This document shows, one piece after another, positions 36,805 through 49,554 of a stretch of DNA of 64,000 nt. Source of the DNA: Metaphire vulgaris (lineage: Eukaryota; Annelida; Clitellata; Crassiclitellata; Megascolecidae); NCBI GenBank assembly GCA_018105865.1, contig CM030835.1, positions 2,770,816 to 2,834,815 of the forward strand, written 5' to 3'. The position numbers and the translations under genes were made by a program. Numbering within the stretch: the first letter of the stretch is position 1; every line of letters begins with the position of its first letter. Under the pieces are notes generated by a model that was not told the DNA's origin, searched no databases, and saw only the letters and a list, made by a program, of their open reading frames with translations.

Positions 36805-37106
36805 CAGTGGCGGTTCCAGGATTTCTTGGTGGGGGGGGAGGATGAAATGGATTCATAGGAAGTTGGTGGGGGAGGGTGAAAAGAGAAGGGACAAGAATCA
36901 ATCAACCTTGCCGAAAAGGGCTGACAAGAAGGCAATTTTCCCCCAATTTTACAACGTTCCACCTAATTTTACTACACTTTAACGGGGAAAAAAATAGATT
37001 GACAAGCAAAAAAGGTCATCCGCAGTTTTCTCCCCGTAATTTACTAGGCTCTTAAAAGTCCGGTGGAGGATGCATCCCCACTCATCCCCACGTGGAACCG
37101 CCACTG
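36805..37106. mobile_element. hAT-type MITE, CAGTGGCGGTTCC family, perfect target duplication
   Basis: CAGTGGCGGTTCC and GGAACCGCCACTG, flanked by cccacaac on both sides (36797-36804, 37107-37114). Contains GACAAGCAAAAAAGGTCATC at about 37001. Confidence 0.93.
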
Positions 37107-37440
37107 CCCACAACGGGTTCCGCCCGCCCCCGCCCCGTGGCCCCTCGCTGTTACGTTAAACGAGACCGCGTTGCACCTGCCGGACCCCCTACCTGTGCAG
37201 TTGCAAAAATGAGACATTGTGGAGGTGAAATGATGACATCTACAGACGCTGGTTGTCGATTCCAAGCATCGATGGCTGACACGATTAAGACCCCAATAAC
37301 TCGAATCCAGGAGATGTCTGTGGATTTCGTCGACGAAGACGTTCCGCTGTCTCTGGACTGATCTCGCCATTTCAAAGAATCAGTCTACATCCTATATATC
37401 CTTCTCTCCGCAAATATAATATGGGTCTATAGGCCTATAC

Positions 37441-37446
37441 CAGCTC

Positions 37447-37482
<36 letters not shown>

Positions 37483-37488
37483 ACACAA
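37441..37488. repeat. (CA)n microsatellite
   Basis: Near-pure CA repeat. Confidence 0.9.
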
Positions 37489-37659
37489 GGGGGTAAACGG
37501 AAAGTCTCTTTGAACTTTGAAGTCAAGAACTCGACCGTAAAGACCCAGATGACCCAATCGAACCGATCTCTGACCAACACCGCACGTTAACTTCAATCGC
37601 TGCTGCTACGAACACAGAGTTCCCCTGTTGTCTGCCGTTTTCGCCTTCCTCTCTCCCTC

Positions 37660-38060
37660 TCTCTCTCTCATCGGGTGAAGCGTCGCCGTCTATACGTCCT
37701 CAAAGACTGCGGGATAGGGATCGCCTGCTCCGACGTAATAGTAAACTCGCTTCCGACCGACAACTTCCTGTCGCTCTCGCTTCGAAGATCATCGCCCGTT
37801 TCCCGGAGTTCATTTACTCAGCTGTTCCGACCAATCAAACGACGTCGTCGGTGGGGCGGTCCGTCCGCCTGCCAATCACGCGCCGGTTCCTCTACAAGGG
37901 GCAGCCGCTTACCGGAGCCACGCCCACTCAGGTCGCGCCCCAGACAGGGAGTGAATCCACCAGTCACCTGGATAAATCTATCACGCCCGGAAGAGTAGGT
38001 GGATGAAGCAGGCGAATGCACAGAGAAGAAAAACTGGAAACAGCCGGTGGGTAAGGGGCA
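37660..38060. promoter_or_regulatory. GC-rich promoter-like patch, gene unassigned
   Basis: CpG-rich against AT-rich surroundings. It carries two CCAAT boxes (37831 and 37872, plus-strand sense), a GGGGCGG box (37853), a CACGCCCAC box (37919) and E-boxes CAGCTG (37819) and CACCTG (37965). It may be the Snail promoter (2.5 kb upstream of the exon, minus) or start a plus-strand transcript. CACCTG is the Snail site, which would allow autoregulation. Inference from motifs only. Confidence 0.4.
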
Positions 38061-38081
38061 TTTCTGGCCACTGCCAACCAG

Positions 38082-38400
38082 TGATGGGCAACTAACTAAA
38101 ATACATTAGTTTAACTGCAACTAAATTTAAACTAGAAATAAGTAGTTAAACTTTTAGTTGCAAACTAAATTTCTAAACTAGTTAACTAAACTTAGAAAAT
38201 ATAGTTAAACTTTTTGAAACTAATTTTACAACTATTTCCTAGGTATCAGGTGGTCTATGTGTTCATGAAAACATAGACGATGCTCGCATCATGAACATAT
38301 CAGTCAATGAACCATTGAACTCATTAATTATTGTCTATTTAGACTAATATTTAAGTCTTAGTCTAGACTGCAAAAACACAAAATTGATACTGGTGGGAAC
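38082..38400. mobile_element. hAT left end with AACTAA subterminal repeats
   Basis: CAGTGATGGGCAACTAAC followed by many aaacta/tagttt words up to about 38215, the pattern of hAT subterminal repeats. No matching right end was found, so the element is truncated. Confidence 0.55.
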
Positions 38401-38723
38401 GTTTCGGAACTATAAGCATGAGCGGATTTACCACGGCACAAATGGTATAGGTCCCTATATCGGTATACTGGGTCTATATACATGCAAAATTTAAAATTTA
38501 TGGACCTATATAGGCATATCGTTTCCCTGAATTTTTAAAAATGATTTTTGATTATTTCTTTCTTTCTGAATATATAACCCTGCAGACCATATAGGCCTAT
38601 GACTGCGACGCTAGGTTATAGCCTTCGGTTGAAGTTGATAGCAATTAATCGTTCATTTTGTCGATGCTATTTGTGTTATTTTTTACTTTTAAAATGATCG
38701 CGATGGTACCGGTGGGGCTCCAT

Positions 38724-38920
38724 CAGGGCCGGATTAAGGTCCGAGTGGGCCTGGGGCTGAGAAGAAAAAAGGCCGTCGCCTATACCGAAAAAATCTCTGA
38801 CAAGCAAAAAAAGTTCATTTCCCTTCCAAAACGAGCTGACAATCAAAAAAAGTTTACGGTAAAACGTTGGGCCTATTTTTCATGGTGGGCCTGGTGGGCC
38901 CCCGCCTTAATATGGCCCTG
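38724..38920. mobile_element. hAT-type MITE (CAGGGCCGGATTAAG) with perfect target duplication
   Basis: CAGGGCCGGATTAAGG and CTTAATATGGCCCTG, flanked by ggctccat on both sides. Contains ctgacaagcaaaaaaagttc (about 38794) and a second weaker motif copy (about 38840). It may sit inside an older element whose right end is atccgccactg at 38970. Confidence 0.92.
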
Positions 38921-39514
38921 GGCTCCATGGAAATGTGTGTACCCCGCCTAAAAATGTTAATCCGCCACTGATTAGGCCTATATGTATAGGCCTATTTTGG
39001 TCGGTCCATATTCCTACTGTAGGGCCTATATGAATGTGGTGTAGATACAATATAGGCATATGTGTCAGAATAACCTATAGTTACAAATATGTTAGAAGCC
39101 TATATAGACCAGTGGCTTTCGGTTGGATGCCCTGGAATGCAACTGCATGCTGAATTTATCGACGAAACTCAACCCTAAGATACACCTGTTCCATAATGTT
39201 CTCCATGGCCGGTCATTTGTGGTAACCGCAGCAGCAGCAGCAGCAGCAGCAGCTGCTCTCCAGCTGCTGTATCTCGTGCAGATCAAAGCCCAGATCGACT
39301 TCACAGCGCAGAGCTATTCGTGCACGGATTAAGTTAATTATTGAGATCTCGGTCGGATGAATCGTGCACACACATAGGGCCTACTGTGTTACGACACTTC
39401 TTTGACCTCTGAATAAGTTCGTATATATCTGAAAACCTCTAAAATATAAATAAGACTTATAATTATATATGAATCTAGTTAATCATCGTACAGCTAAGAT
39501 TTTTCCATAACGTC

Positions 39515-39594
39515 TTAACCCCCTAACCGTCTATTTAACTGTAACTCAATGTAAAATGGACGGATATATCCGAGATCCCCAGTTAAGGGGTTAA
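39515..39594. mobile_element. 80-bp TTAA-flanked MITE, copy 6 (inverted)
   Basis: One-base difference in a terminal repeat (ccccctaac); core intact. Confidence 0.85.
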
Positions 39595-40639
39595 TGCTAA
39601 GATGTAAGAACCCATGATATTCCACCTATCTCTGCCCAGTCTCTTTAACGACTGAGTATCTATCAATCAATAATGAAACTTATGTGGCGCCGCCACTATA
39701 TCACAGTGCCCAGGGCAGCATCAGCCGATGGCGCACCAAATCTGCGCCATGGTCAATCCGGAAAGATCAGCCAGGAACGGCGGGAAAGCAATCTATAGCA
39801 TGCATTGGATAATTTGGATTCTGCATTTTCAGGCATCGAGACAAACGGACTTCTTCGCCCTTGTGTGTGTGTGTGTGTGTGTCGCTCTGGGTCTGCATTG
39901 TTCTCGATCGGAGTGACGATGTTCGATGACGTTTAAACAGCGCCATCTTTATAGGCCCTATTTAGTCAGCATGCAAGCGTTTCGTCACCTTCTTCGTCAT
40001 CTTCGTTGTCACGCTCATGACATCAGTCTGAAACTCGGAAACAGGCTCCTTCCTTTCAGGTTCTTTCCTCTGAAGGAGTGACACAAGGAGGAAAAGGAGG
40101 AAAAGCACTTAAATCCACAATGATGGCAAGACAATTGAATTCAACAAGAGTTAACCGAACTACACAATTTTTGAGCAGTGGCCTCTGTCCACTTTCACAA
40201 AATATTGACCTATAGATGGCGATTGGACAGCTAGGTTATAGGTTTAAAAAAATTGATCTCCATTTGCGATCGGTTTAGTCCGGGTTAAGCTCCACTAGCT
40301 CACTCGGCAAATCTAACGCTGACCAAGCCCAAAATCGGAACCAAAATTTACGTGTTTTTTTTCAAATGAAAACTTCTCATGTTACTATATGTTAGACGCG
40401 TATAATTGATGCGTTTATCGCAATTAGTTCACTGATCCTGATTCTACCGAATTTTCACTCTTGAAACTCCATAATATCTCCTAATTTCTGATGCATTGCG
40501 CCCGGCACTGATGGGAGGGAGAGTGGGAGACCAGCACCGCGTAATAATCATCGTAACAGTCGCTCTGATGGAAATGGTGTCTTTCTTCCTGCAAACGACC
40601 GATTCGAATTCCTTTCTGTGCATGCGTCGTCTATATAAT

Positions 40640-40860
40640 TGATTGTTATTGATACTTCTCTCGATTGCGTTTATGCATGTCGAGAGTCGTTTCCGGCGGT
40701 GGGGGTGGGGGGCGAGATTTAGTTCCATCGTCTCGACGACGACACACGGTCTCTGGACTGTCGAGGAGCATCCGCCGCACGCACTTGAGTCCCGGCGGCT
40801 GGCACCGACGCCGAGACCAAGGCACCGGCCTCAGACTATAAGCTCTACGGTCGCGTCTTG

Positions 40861-40891
<31 letters not shown>

Positions 40892-41150
40892 TCCAAGCGT
40901 CGTCCGCCCGTTCACTCCACTGACAGGAGGAGGAGGAAGAGGAAAAGGAGGAGGAGGAGGAGGAGGCAGTCGTAAGTGCATCAGAATTCCCGGCGATCGA
41001 CTTCCGTGGCAGCAAAACGACGCAGGAGCGGAGGGGTGGGGGTGGGAGGGTTTAGGCGCGTCGCTGTTTTTGCCGCTCCCTCCCCCCGGCCCCCCGGCCC
41101 CCATTCGATCCACTTTCCGTTAACCGCAGCGTGCAGCACCCTATAATACG
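40640..41150. promoter_or_regulatory. GC/CpG-rich island, gene unassigned
   Basis: About 500 bases of high G+C with many CpGs and a (CCG)n run at 40864-40890. Long frames on both strands here are compositional (Pro/Gly/Arg-rich) and show no domain. At 41312 a TATATAA sits about 25 bases before a cgtcgtcgttag stretch and a GA repeat, so a plus-strand core promoter is possible. No exon could be tied to it. Confidence 0.35.
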
Positions 41151-41350
41151 ATGGCGATTGAAGAGCCCTAGAATTCTCCTCCGCTTAAATCGCCGTCTAT
41201 TGGTAATCAACGCTAAGAGCAGATGATCGGCGGTCGGAGGATGTCACGGAAGAAGAGGCTGCATGCAACGCGCGCCACCGTTCGTGGAAAGTGCCTCTCA
41301 GCGCCCAAGTGTATATAATAACATCGGATTCGTCGTCGTTAGAGAGTTAG

Positions 41351-41355
41351 AGAGT

Positions 41356-41411
<56 letters not shown>
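41351..41411. repeat. (GA)n microsatellite
   Basis: About 55 bases of GA repeat. Confidence 0.95.
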
Positions 41412-41412
<1 letters not shown>

Positions 41413-42119
41413 TTGAAACGCGCTGTGCGTCTGGAAGAATTATTAAAGAAATCGCGGAGATCGCGTCGCGCGGAAGAAAGAAGAAACGAATTTCGAATAA
41501 AATAAAAAAAGGAGCTCGGGAGAGAAAATCTTCTTCTCCAGTTCTCCAGAGAATTGATATTACTATGTATACAGCAGTATACAGTACGCATATACAATTA
41601 AGAGTTTCTCGATTCGATATATACCGTCCATTCTCCAGCGATGTATCATCGATACTACTCTAGTCCGTCGGCGACGGGGGCGGTGAATGTGTCTGCAGAG
41701 CGAACTGTTTACGCTTTGGCCTCCATCGCGTCATCTGCGAATGGGGGGAGGGGGTCCTATCCTTCCCATGCAGTGTCAGACCCCGTCGTTAATCGTAACC
41801 CTAACCGGTTCCACCGACTTTGTATATTATCACAGACCCCCGAACGCGGTCGGGTTCTTGGCGTGACCGCGCGCGCGCGGCGGCGGCCGCTGGAGCAGCA
41901 GCAGCAGCAGCAGCAGCAGTGCCGCGTCCACGCGAGATGCTGCAGGACCCCGAGGTATCGCTGCTGTAGCGATGCACACGTGCACAGTCGCACTGAATGG
42001 TCTGCGAGCGTGGAGTGAGAACCATCCGCTATAGGTGCAACACCGACTGTTTGTTTTCCTAGAATTATCAAAGGGGCAGTTAGGGTCGACCCACCTAGAC
42101 CCGGGTAAACATCCGATAG

Positions 42120-42120
<1 letters not shown>

Positions 42121-42178
<58 letters not shown>
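42121..42178. repeat. (TA)n microsatellite
   Basis: Pure TA repeat. Confidence 0.95.
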
Positions 42179-42181
<3 letters not shown>

Positions 42182-42499
42182 TCGGACGTTGCAAATTATT
42201 TACGCTCCATCTGTACGGTGTCGGCGTAATGCGTAATTGGCGTAATGGTGTAATCAGTTGTGCTGCTTAAGCTTGTAATTACTATATCGGGTGGATGAAG
42301 TTGAGGCTAAATGACTAGATAATTGAAGCGATTAAACAATGTTGCAAGTTCGTAAAGGCCACCGATGCGTCGTGTGGAGAATGTAGGCCCCTATATCTAG
42401 GATCGAATTATGCACATGTTCGCCAGCTGCTCGCTTAACGGCGTTGAGTTTCTCCATGACTATATATATACACCGGTAACTGCATGCCTCTCTAGTCTA

Positions 42500-42575
42500 T
42501 CAGAGATTTTTCAGCATAGGCGACGGCCTTTTTCTCAGCCCCCTCCCCGGCCCACGGACCTTAATCCGGCCCTGT
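42500..42575. mobile_element. Fragment of the CAGGGCCGGATTAAG MITE (inverted)
   Basis: aggcgacggcctttttctcag through ccttaatccggccctg matches the left part of the element at 38724-38920 in reverse. The other end is missing. Confidence 0.75.
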
Positions 42576-43498
42576 GTCCAGGGAATTGTCGTCGATCGAG
42601 TGTCTGTGCAGAAATCGCTGCGTCATTTCTGGTCTCGCAAATTTCTTCCTCTTCACCTCAATTTTCAATGATTGATTATCTCGTTCAAAACGACCAACAT
42701 ATACTGTATACACAATCGACTACACGCACACACACATATATAGGCCTAGACGCTAGACGTCTATGTATGTATATATATATATATATATATATATGCGTGT
42801 ATGTATAGTATATATATATACAAATTTATTGAAAGATAAATATATACTGAAAGAGGTATACAATGTATATGGAGACTCGGGCTTGGTGCAGTCAGTGTTT
42901 TATTCAGACTCGAGGCCCCTGGAGGAGGAAATTGATTTGTGACTCGTCCACAAATTCCTAACATTTCTATTTGTCAACGCCACGATGGGAGACTATTTCT
43001 CTGTCTCTCCCGGCTTGCACTTTTTCAGCCCTTGAAAAATCTGTTTACCGCCCAAAATGCCGCCCCGTATGAACGTGCCCCCGCCCTGGGCGGACAGCCC
43101 CCCGTTCCTTCTTCCCCTACGCCACTCCACTGATAAATCCAGATCATTTTACGCAGACTGCATGCGAGCTAACGCCACATGACGGAGCGTCATGCCGTCA
43201 GCTGCCACGCATCGTCACGTTTAGTAGGTAATTAAGTCGGATATTTCTCATCGGAAATCATCAAAGGCAACGAAGAAGAAGAAGAAGAAGAAGAAGATGA
43301 TGATGATGATGATGAAGATGATGATGACGGATAGAGACTGTGAACGACAACTGCCACTATGATCACAAGTGCAACGCGGATTCATTTCGCAAGCTCTCAT
43401 CCCTCCATGCAGGAGCTATATATATGGCCACCATTAATGATTTCAAGAAACACACTCCTAAACAGAGAACGATTTAGATTAAGGTAGATTAGGGGTTG

Positions 43499-43511
43499 TG
43501 TCTGTCTGTCC

Positions 43512-43592
<81 letters not shown>
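43499..43592. repeat. (TCTG)n/(CT)n microsatellite
   Basis: TCTG units turning into CT repeat. Confidence 0.95.
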
Positions 43593-43593
<1 letters not shown>

Positions 43594-43716
43594 GCGGAAC
43601 CAAATTATTAGGCTATTATATATTATCATAATACAATTTTGATGAATATACAGTATAAGCCAAAATACTTCATATTAATTAATTTAAAAAATAGAGTAAT
43701 TATTATGAATTCATAT

Positions 43717-43744
43717 ATATATATACATATTATACATATATATC

Positions 43745-43803
<59 letters not shown>
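43717..43803. repeat. (TA)n-rich tract
   Basis: TA repeat with ATAC interruptions. Confidence 0.95.
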
Positions 43804-43804
<1 letters not shown>

Positions 43805-44014
43805 CTACAATATAAAGGGAAGATTTAAGATTCTGAAAGCAATTATCGCAGACAGGCAGGCAGGCAGGCAGAAAGACAGACAGGCAGACACGCCTCAGTT
43901 TCCTCTGATAGTTTTTTCTTTATATATTGATATATTGACATCAAGCAGAAAACATCAACATGTGCAACTATTGCACATCAATCACACCATCACGAGGGCG
44001 TATAGCCTATACTG

Positions 44015-44018
<4 letters not shown>

Positions 44019-44070
<52 letters not shown>
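44019..44070. repeat. (TA)n microsatellite
   Basis: Pure TA repeat. Confidence 0.95.
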
Positions 44071-44072
<2 letters not shown>

Positions 44073-44177
44073 TATGCATATATGTGTATACAGTGCATCA
44101 TCTTGCACCTGGTCTGTAATCTGAATCTATACCGCTACAGTGGATATGCCTTTATGTAAATATTTCATTTACTCACG

Positions 44178-44181
<4 letters not shown>

Positions 44182-44250
<69 letters not shown>
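44182..44250. repeat. (TA)n microsatellite
   Basis: Pure TA repeat, the third large TA tract within 500 bases. Confidence 0.95.
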
Positions 44251-44255
<5 letters not shown>

Positions 44256-44729
44256 TGAGCCGGAGTTGAAACAGTTCCTGATCTCTCTCTTCGCTTAGAA
44301 CAAGTTCATTTTCAGTCTACGTCGACGCGTCACATCAAAGGGTTGCCTGATATTTCAACTGATGTGCTTACGGAAAATCACTTTTCTCAGGGTATAAATG
44401 CGATCTAAGAAAATAGTCATAAAGAAAAACAGCGTTCATTCATTCGTCTGTAAAGTGTGAGCCTAAAATATTGAGCTATAGGCGTAGTATTATAGCCTAT
44501 GGATATAAAATCATATAGGCTACAATATTTATTGCAGCCGCGTCAAATGGTTTAAAATGGTAGACTGCCAGACTGCCTTCAACGAGGGTGCCATAGACCC
44601 TACTATTTGGAGAAGGCGACAAGTGCAGGCCTTTTTCGTTATTTCGTCAGCCAAATCTCATTGTTGCATAATCGACGCTTACATTTTCATTACACATTCT
44701 GCTCAAAAGTTAGCATGCCTAGTTCATAT

Positions 44730-44915
44730 CAGGGAGTCAGGGACGTAGCCAGGAATTTGATTTGGGGTGACATAAATATTTTTGGGGATACAAATCTTAA
44801 CTATAAATCACATAAACCATATAAATGACATAAAAATCACATTTAAAAACTTTAAGATAGACTGATTTTGGGGGCATAGGCCTAGATACCCGAGACCGCC
44901 GGTGCTACGCCCCTG
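44730..44915. mobile_element. hAT-type MITE (CAGGGAGTCAGGG ... GCTACGCCCCTG)
   Basis: Target duplications gttcatat/gttcagat (one mismatch). The left terminus carries a small duplication (caggga twice). Confidence 0.75.
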
Positions 44916-44933
44916 GTTCAGATCATGCTGGAG

Positions 44934-45268
44934 CAGTGGCTGTAACCAGGATTTTCCGAAGAGGGAGGGGTTACTATAACGACCATTCCCAATTTTGGAA
45001 ATTCCTGACAAGCAAAAAATGTCGTCAATTATTATTTCGATATGGTTAAATAGCTGTATAGTTTTATGAACGCGGACAGACTATACGGTATATAACTATA
45101 TTGATATTTACTGTTTACTTCTTGTTTATTTTTTCCTATATATACACCTTAAACCCCATTTTGACGTATAGACCCTACCTCCACTCACAGAATAATAATA
45201 GGCAATGAATTTTTTGGTCGGTCAACCAATGGGGGTTTAACCTCCAAACCCCTCCGGCTGCTCCACTG
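44934..45268. mobile_element. hAT-type MITE (CAGTGGCTGTAACC) with perfect target duplication
   Basis: tgctggag flanks both ends; the right end is CTGCTCCACTG. Contains ctgacaagcaaaaaatgtcg at about 45005. It lies 18 bases from the preceding MITE. Confidence 0.9.
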
Positions 45269-45388
45269 TGCTGGAGCATATCTTCAAACCCAGGAGTATT
45301 CAGCACGCTTTCTTGAAACATTATGCACGGCAGATATCGAGTCTTCGTTAGTCGCCTCGACTGCTGGTATAGGCCTAATTTTAGATCT

Positions 45389-45472
45389 TTAACCCCTTAA
45401 CTGGGGATCCCGGATATATCCGTCCATTTTACATTGAGTTACAGACAGTTAAATACACGGTTAAGGGGTTAA
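45389..45472. mobile_element. TTAA-flanked MITE, copy 7 (84 bp)
   Basis: Same family with a small internal duplication (acagacagtt), otherwise intact. Confidence 0.85.
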
Positions 45473-45823
45473 ATCGGCACATGAGACACGGCAAAAATCA
45501 AACTGAGCAAGTACCTTGATTTTTTTTGCGGGTGACCGCCCGTGCACCGCCCCCCTTAAGGGTCTTCCAAGTGCCCGTAGGCGATGCAATGATCTGCTGC
45601 ACCAGATCATTTGGCGACTGGTTTCGAACTTTCGACCCGAACTAGAAGTTGTCATGCAGCAGATTCGTCGAGCTGCTCCATCTGACGAATGAAGACAAAC
45701 AACGATCGCTGTTCGAAAACGACAGACGCCGTATTTGAAGCCGGTCTAAAATGTTCTCTGGTGAATCAAGGTGATTACCAGGTGATCCTAGTTCCGTTGA
45801 TACCAACGATTCCAGTTCCGTTA

Positions 45824-45893
45824 TCGTCTCTCTCTCTCTCCCTCCCTCCTCCCTCCTCCCTCCCTCTCTCCTCTCCTCCCTCCCTCCCTCTCC

Positions 45894-45961
<68 letters not shown>
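45824..45961. repeat. (CT)n/(CCCT)n tract
   Basis: About 137 bases of pyrimidine-only repeat. Confidence 0.95.
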
Positions 45962-45963
<2 letters not shown>

Positions 45964-46117
45964 CGAAGACTTAACAGCGACACTCGACCGATTTACTGTC
46001 CATCTGTGAATTGTTGCACAGTTGTACTAATTTACTTACATAATAATTATGAAGGTAATTAATTATAGACAAATACATGGATTTTAAGTGCTAGTTAGTT
46101 AGTTAGTTAGTTACAGA

Positions 46118-46173
46118 CTGATTTATATAGCGCTGCTGTACTAGCAGGCTAGAGTCAAGAGCGCTTTACATGG
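46118..46173 (+). repeat. Retroposon tail, relative of 5639-5694
   Basis: gatttatatagcgctgctg ... gtcaagagcgctttacatgg, preceded by a TTAG simple repeat. Confidence 0.65.
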
Positions 46174-47180
46174 TTCATTATAGGCCTACAACAGGTCTTA
46201 TAGACATCAAAAACAAGTTTTATAATTAATTCGCTGTGTAAGAGAAGCCAATTGAAGGACAGTTAAATAGAAGATGCATAGGACCTAAATATGCAGAAAT
46301 CTAATCGATTTGAAGAAATTCTCCAACAAAATCCACATTTTCCTCTTGTTCCATCTTCATTGCTTTAACTTTTGCAAGAATTATCAATAAAATCATTCCG
46401 AATTTCGATCTACAAGGTTCGAAATAGAGCACTCCCAGCCATTTCATACTACACACTAATGCCATTGTCTGTACGAGAACGAGGGACCTCAACTACATGA
46501 ATGTTCTGCCGAATATCAATAGCTGGAGTTAGCTAGTAGGTCGATCGAGGGAAGAGCCGCGTATTAAGATATCTGTTTCATTATAGGCCTACTGAACGAG
46601 CGTCCGATCAAGTTTGTTTTGAGTCTCTTAGTGAATGTTTCCAGATTGGTCGCGTTATTAGTGACACTGTCCGGACGGTGATTCCATAGAGCTGGGCAGA
46701 GGCGGTTCCAGGATTTATTAGAGAATTAAATGAATTAGAGTTGGGGGATGCAAAAGAAGGGAAAATCGATTTGAAAAAGGCTGACCGAAACTAATCATTT
46801 TAAGCATTTTCACAGTCAAATTTTGAATTCACTTTGATATACAAGATAGTGCCTAATTTTTAAAAGCGTGATTACTAGGTGCTCTTCACTTGCCTGTCAA
46901 AATATCATTTCTGCCAATACCATTCTACAGGGTTAAAAATGTCCAATTTACGCAATAGAGAAATACCACAGGCAAAATTCTGAATGCCAAGCACGTTTGA
47001 TATACAAGACATAGTGGTCTAATTTTTGAAAACCTTGATTACGAGGGACATCAAGTGCTAGCCATTAACGTCTGCCAATGCCATTCTCCTAGGTTAAAAA
47101 TGTCCATTTTAAGCATTATATAATATAGTGTAGTAAGTAAGAGTAAGTAAGTAAGTAGTAAGTGTAGTCGTAGTAAGCTA

Positions 47181-47250
47181 CAGTGGCGTATTTACCATTG
47201 GGCGCATTCAGATATCTGGTCTTCAGCCTGTCCCCAGACCCCATTATAGG
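47181..47250. mobile_element. Fragment of a CAGTGGCGTATTTACC MITE
   Basis: Left end plus a ccagaccccattatagg segment that recurs in the second fragment at 47617. Right end not found. Confidence 0.6.
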
Positions 47251-47616
47251 CCTACCAAAATTCTAAAACGATCGTCGGAACAAGAAATCTGGTTTGGGAT
47301 ATCTATTAGTGATTCTCAGTTTTTAAATCTATACAATGAAGCCACCATTATTATTTGCCAACATAGACACATTAATCGTAGAAAGTGACCGATTTTTCTA
47401 GTACACTGACATCACTGCAGCGTTTGAGGGTTCTAAAGAGAAATTTGGTGAAAAATCGACATGGAATTTTTGGTTCCAAAATTTTTTGGATATTTTATGG
47501 GGATGGATTTTCATGGATATTTTTCATGGATACGTCCAGGGTATTTTTTCGAAATTTGAGCGAAAATTTGTGGTGTCGTAGGGCTTTCATATATGCACCG
47601 ATTGAAGCCCAGTCGG

Positions 47617-47790
47617 CAGTGGCGTATTTACCATTGGGCCATTTGGGCCATGCCCCCCTTGGTCTTGGCCTAGCCTGTCCGCAGACCCCATTATAGGCTC
47701 GCGCTTCGCGCTCGAATTTTCCCAAAATTTTACGCCGCTGGTAACCTTTTATCGAAAAATAAACTGACAAGTAAAAATAGATCATTCGCA
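47617..47790. mobile_element. Second CAGTGGCGTATTTACC MITE fragment
   Basis: It shares gtatttaccattgggc and the accccattatagg segment with 47181-47250 and carries a diverged internal motif (ctgacaagtaaaaatagatc at 47764). Confidence 0.6.
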
Positions 47791-49386
47791 GTTTCCTGAG
47801 TTTCCTGCAGCCTGAGATTAGTGAAAAATTTTCTCTTATGTTTGGATAATGCTCGTTAGATGTCAAATAGAAATCCAAAAAACATTTTCCATCTTCAAGA
47901 GCTAGGCTTAGAGCGGGTGAATAGAAATTCTTCCGCCAGTTAGGTAATGAAAGACGACGCTATATAAACAGTGGCGTCGCCAGACGCTCAGAATAGTGGC
48001 CACCTGTCCCTTGTGACTGCACCAATGCTGATGAAGTGTCAAACAACAATTGAATTCAGGTCCCAATTGAAATTACTTGACACTGTTTCATGATCCGCAG
48101 AGCTCGTTCTAGATAAAACATTAGCCCAAGTAGTTTTGAGCGAAGATTTAAACGACTGGTTCACGTGACTTTTTATGCCTATATTTATAGGCCTGTATGA
48201 CAGCCATCTAACTTGCAGAACTTCTATTTCGGGGAGCAATAAATGAAGCAGTGATTTTGAAAACGATGAATGACCATCGTGAAATAATAACAGCCTATCG
48301 GGGCGGAGGGTAAAGCTTGCATTGGCTGCGTGCTGCTATTTTCAGCGCGTCATTATTAGAAACGCTAATTTTGGATCATTTTCACCCCCAAGTAATTTGA
48401 TTAATTTCACCAGGCAATGTTTTGCCTCAGCACCAGTTTGCAGACTGCATAGTTAATGGCGATCGGTTTCATCGTCGGTGAACGCTTAATTGAATTTTAA
48501 AAAATGACTTTACGTCGAGAATTTGACAACTTTTGCTTTAACACTGCTGCAGCATGGTGGTGATTGATTATCGGCGATGTCCTGCTATCTGCCTGTGTTA
48601 TCTTTGACTCTCACTTGGTGTCTATTTCTGAATCGCAGTTTCTTCATCTCCTCGTTATGTTTGTTCACGTGATTATTTCTGAGGTGAAAAATAATAATAG
48701 GACACACCCACCCATCCACCCACCCACCCACCCACACAAACACACACATACACACACGTAGCCAGCATGCCTATTAATTAGTAGAATATGCATGCATATT
48801 CTGTTGACGGATCCTAAATGAATTGAAAAGTTGTAGGCCGATCAGACGATGTGATCACCTTGTTAATAACGAATTTTTTTATTAAATAGGCCTAGATATT
48901 CAGACGAAAACTAATAATTGTCATAAAAACAAAAGGAACAAATAATTAATTCGTTTACGCAGATAATAGGGAGAACGGATGATCTGTGAAGAAATTAATA
49001 GCTAGAAAGTGCGAGAAGCTCTTGCATGAGATAGACTTTTTTAGATCATCGGTTCTCAAACTTTCTAGGATTTCTTGCTTTGTGGTCTCTTAGAAATTTC
49101 TGTGATGACTCGCAGACATTATAAAATCTGAATTTTAAATTCACTGTGATTAACACAAAAGCTATTTTGCTTTGTCAATCAATTATTTAATCAGAAAATT
49201 GCAAATCTTAGTCATCAAGTTTAAATTCAAATGGAATCAGCACTCTCAGAGCCATCAGTGTGTTTTGTGTTTTGAGGCGTTGAGAAAGCACTGTTCTCCA
49301 GACCTTGGGGATTCCTATGGGAAACCGTTTGAGAACCACTGTTTTAGGTTAAGGTTGTCATTGTAGCCTATCGCTGTTGTCTAAGG
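47791..49386. other. Intergenic stretch, no gene seen
   Basis: A lone MITE end at about 47970 (CAGTGGCGTCGCC) and a CCCA/CA simple repeat at 48708-48760; nothing else recognised. Confidence 0.5.
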
Positions 49387-49554
49387 CAGGGTTTAATCTA
49401 GGCCATTTCCGGAGGGGGTGTTGGCCTTTTCTCCGGAAATTTCAAATTCCTCCTGGAAATTTTGGCATATTACATCAACTAACAGCAGCCCCCTAGCCGA
49501 ATTACCCCGGCCTTGTCAGTTCACCCCGGGTCCAGGAGTCTAGATTAAACACTG
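49387..49554. mobile_element. hAT-type MITE, CAGTGTTTAATCTAG family, copy 2 (inverted)
   Basis: Duplications gtctaagg/gtctgagg (one mismatch); ends ctagattaaacactg. Confidence 0.87.

Noticed and set aside
37044..37370. Minus-strand frame beginning MARSVQRQRNVF with a GCACAG|GTAGGG donor, considered as the missing Snail first exon
   Set aside because: It does not resemble the SNAG consensus and overlaps a MITE end; no second line of support.
40646..41113. Pro/Gly-rich minus-strand frame and Arg-rich plus-strand frame in the GC island
   Set aside because: Composition-driven, no domain, signal peptide or splice support on either strand.
41641..42018. 125-residue plus-strand frame with a Gln run (CAG repeat)
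   Set aside because: No homology I recognise, repeat-driven, no supporting context beyond a possible upstream TATA box.
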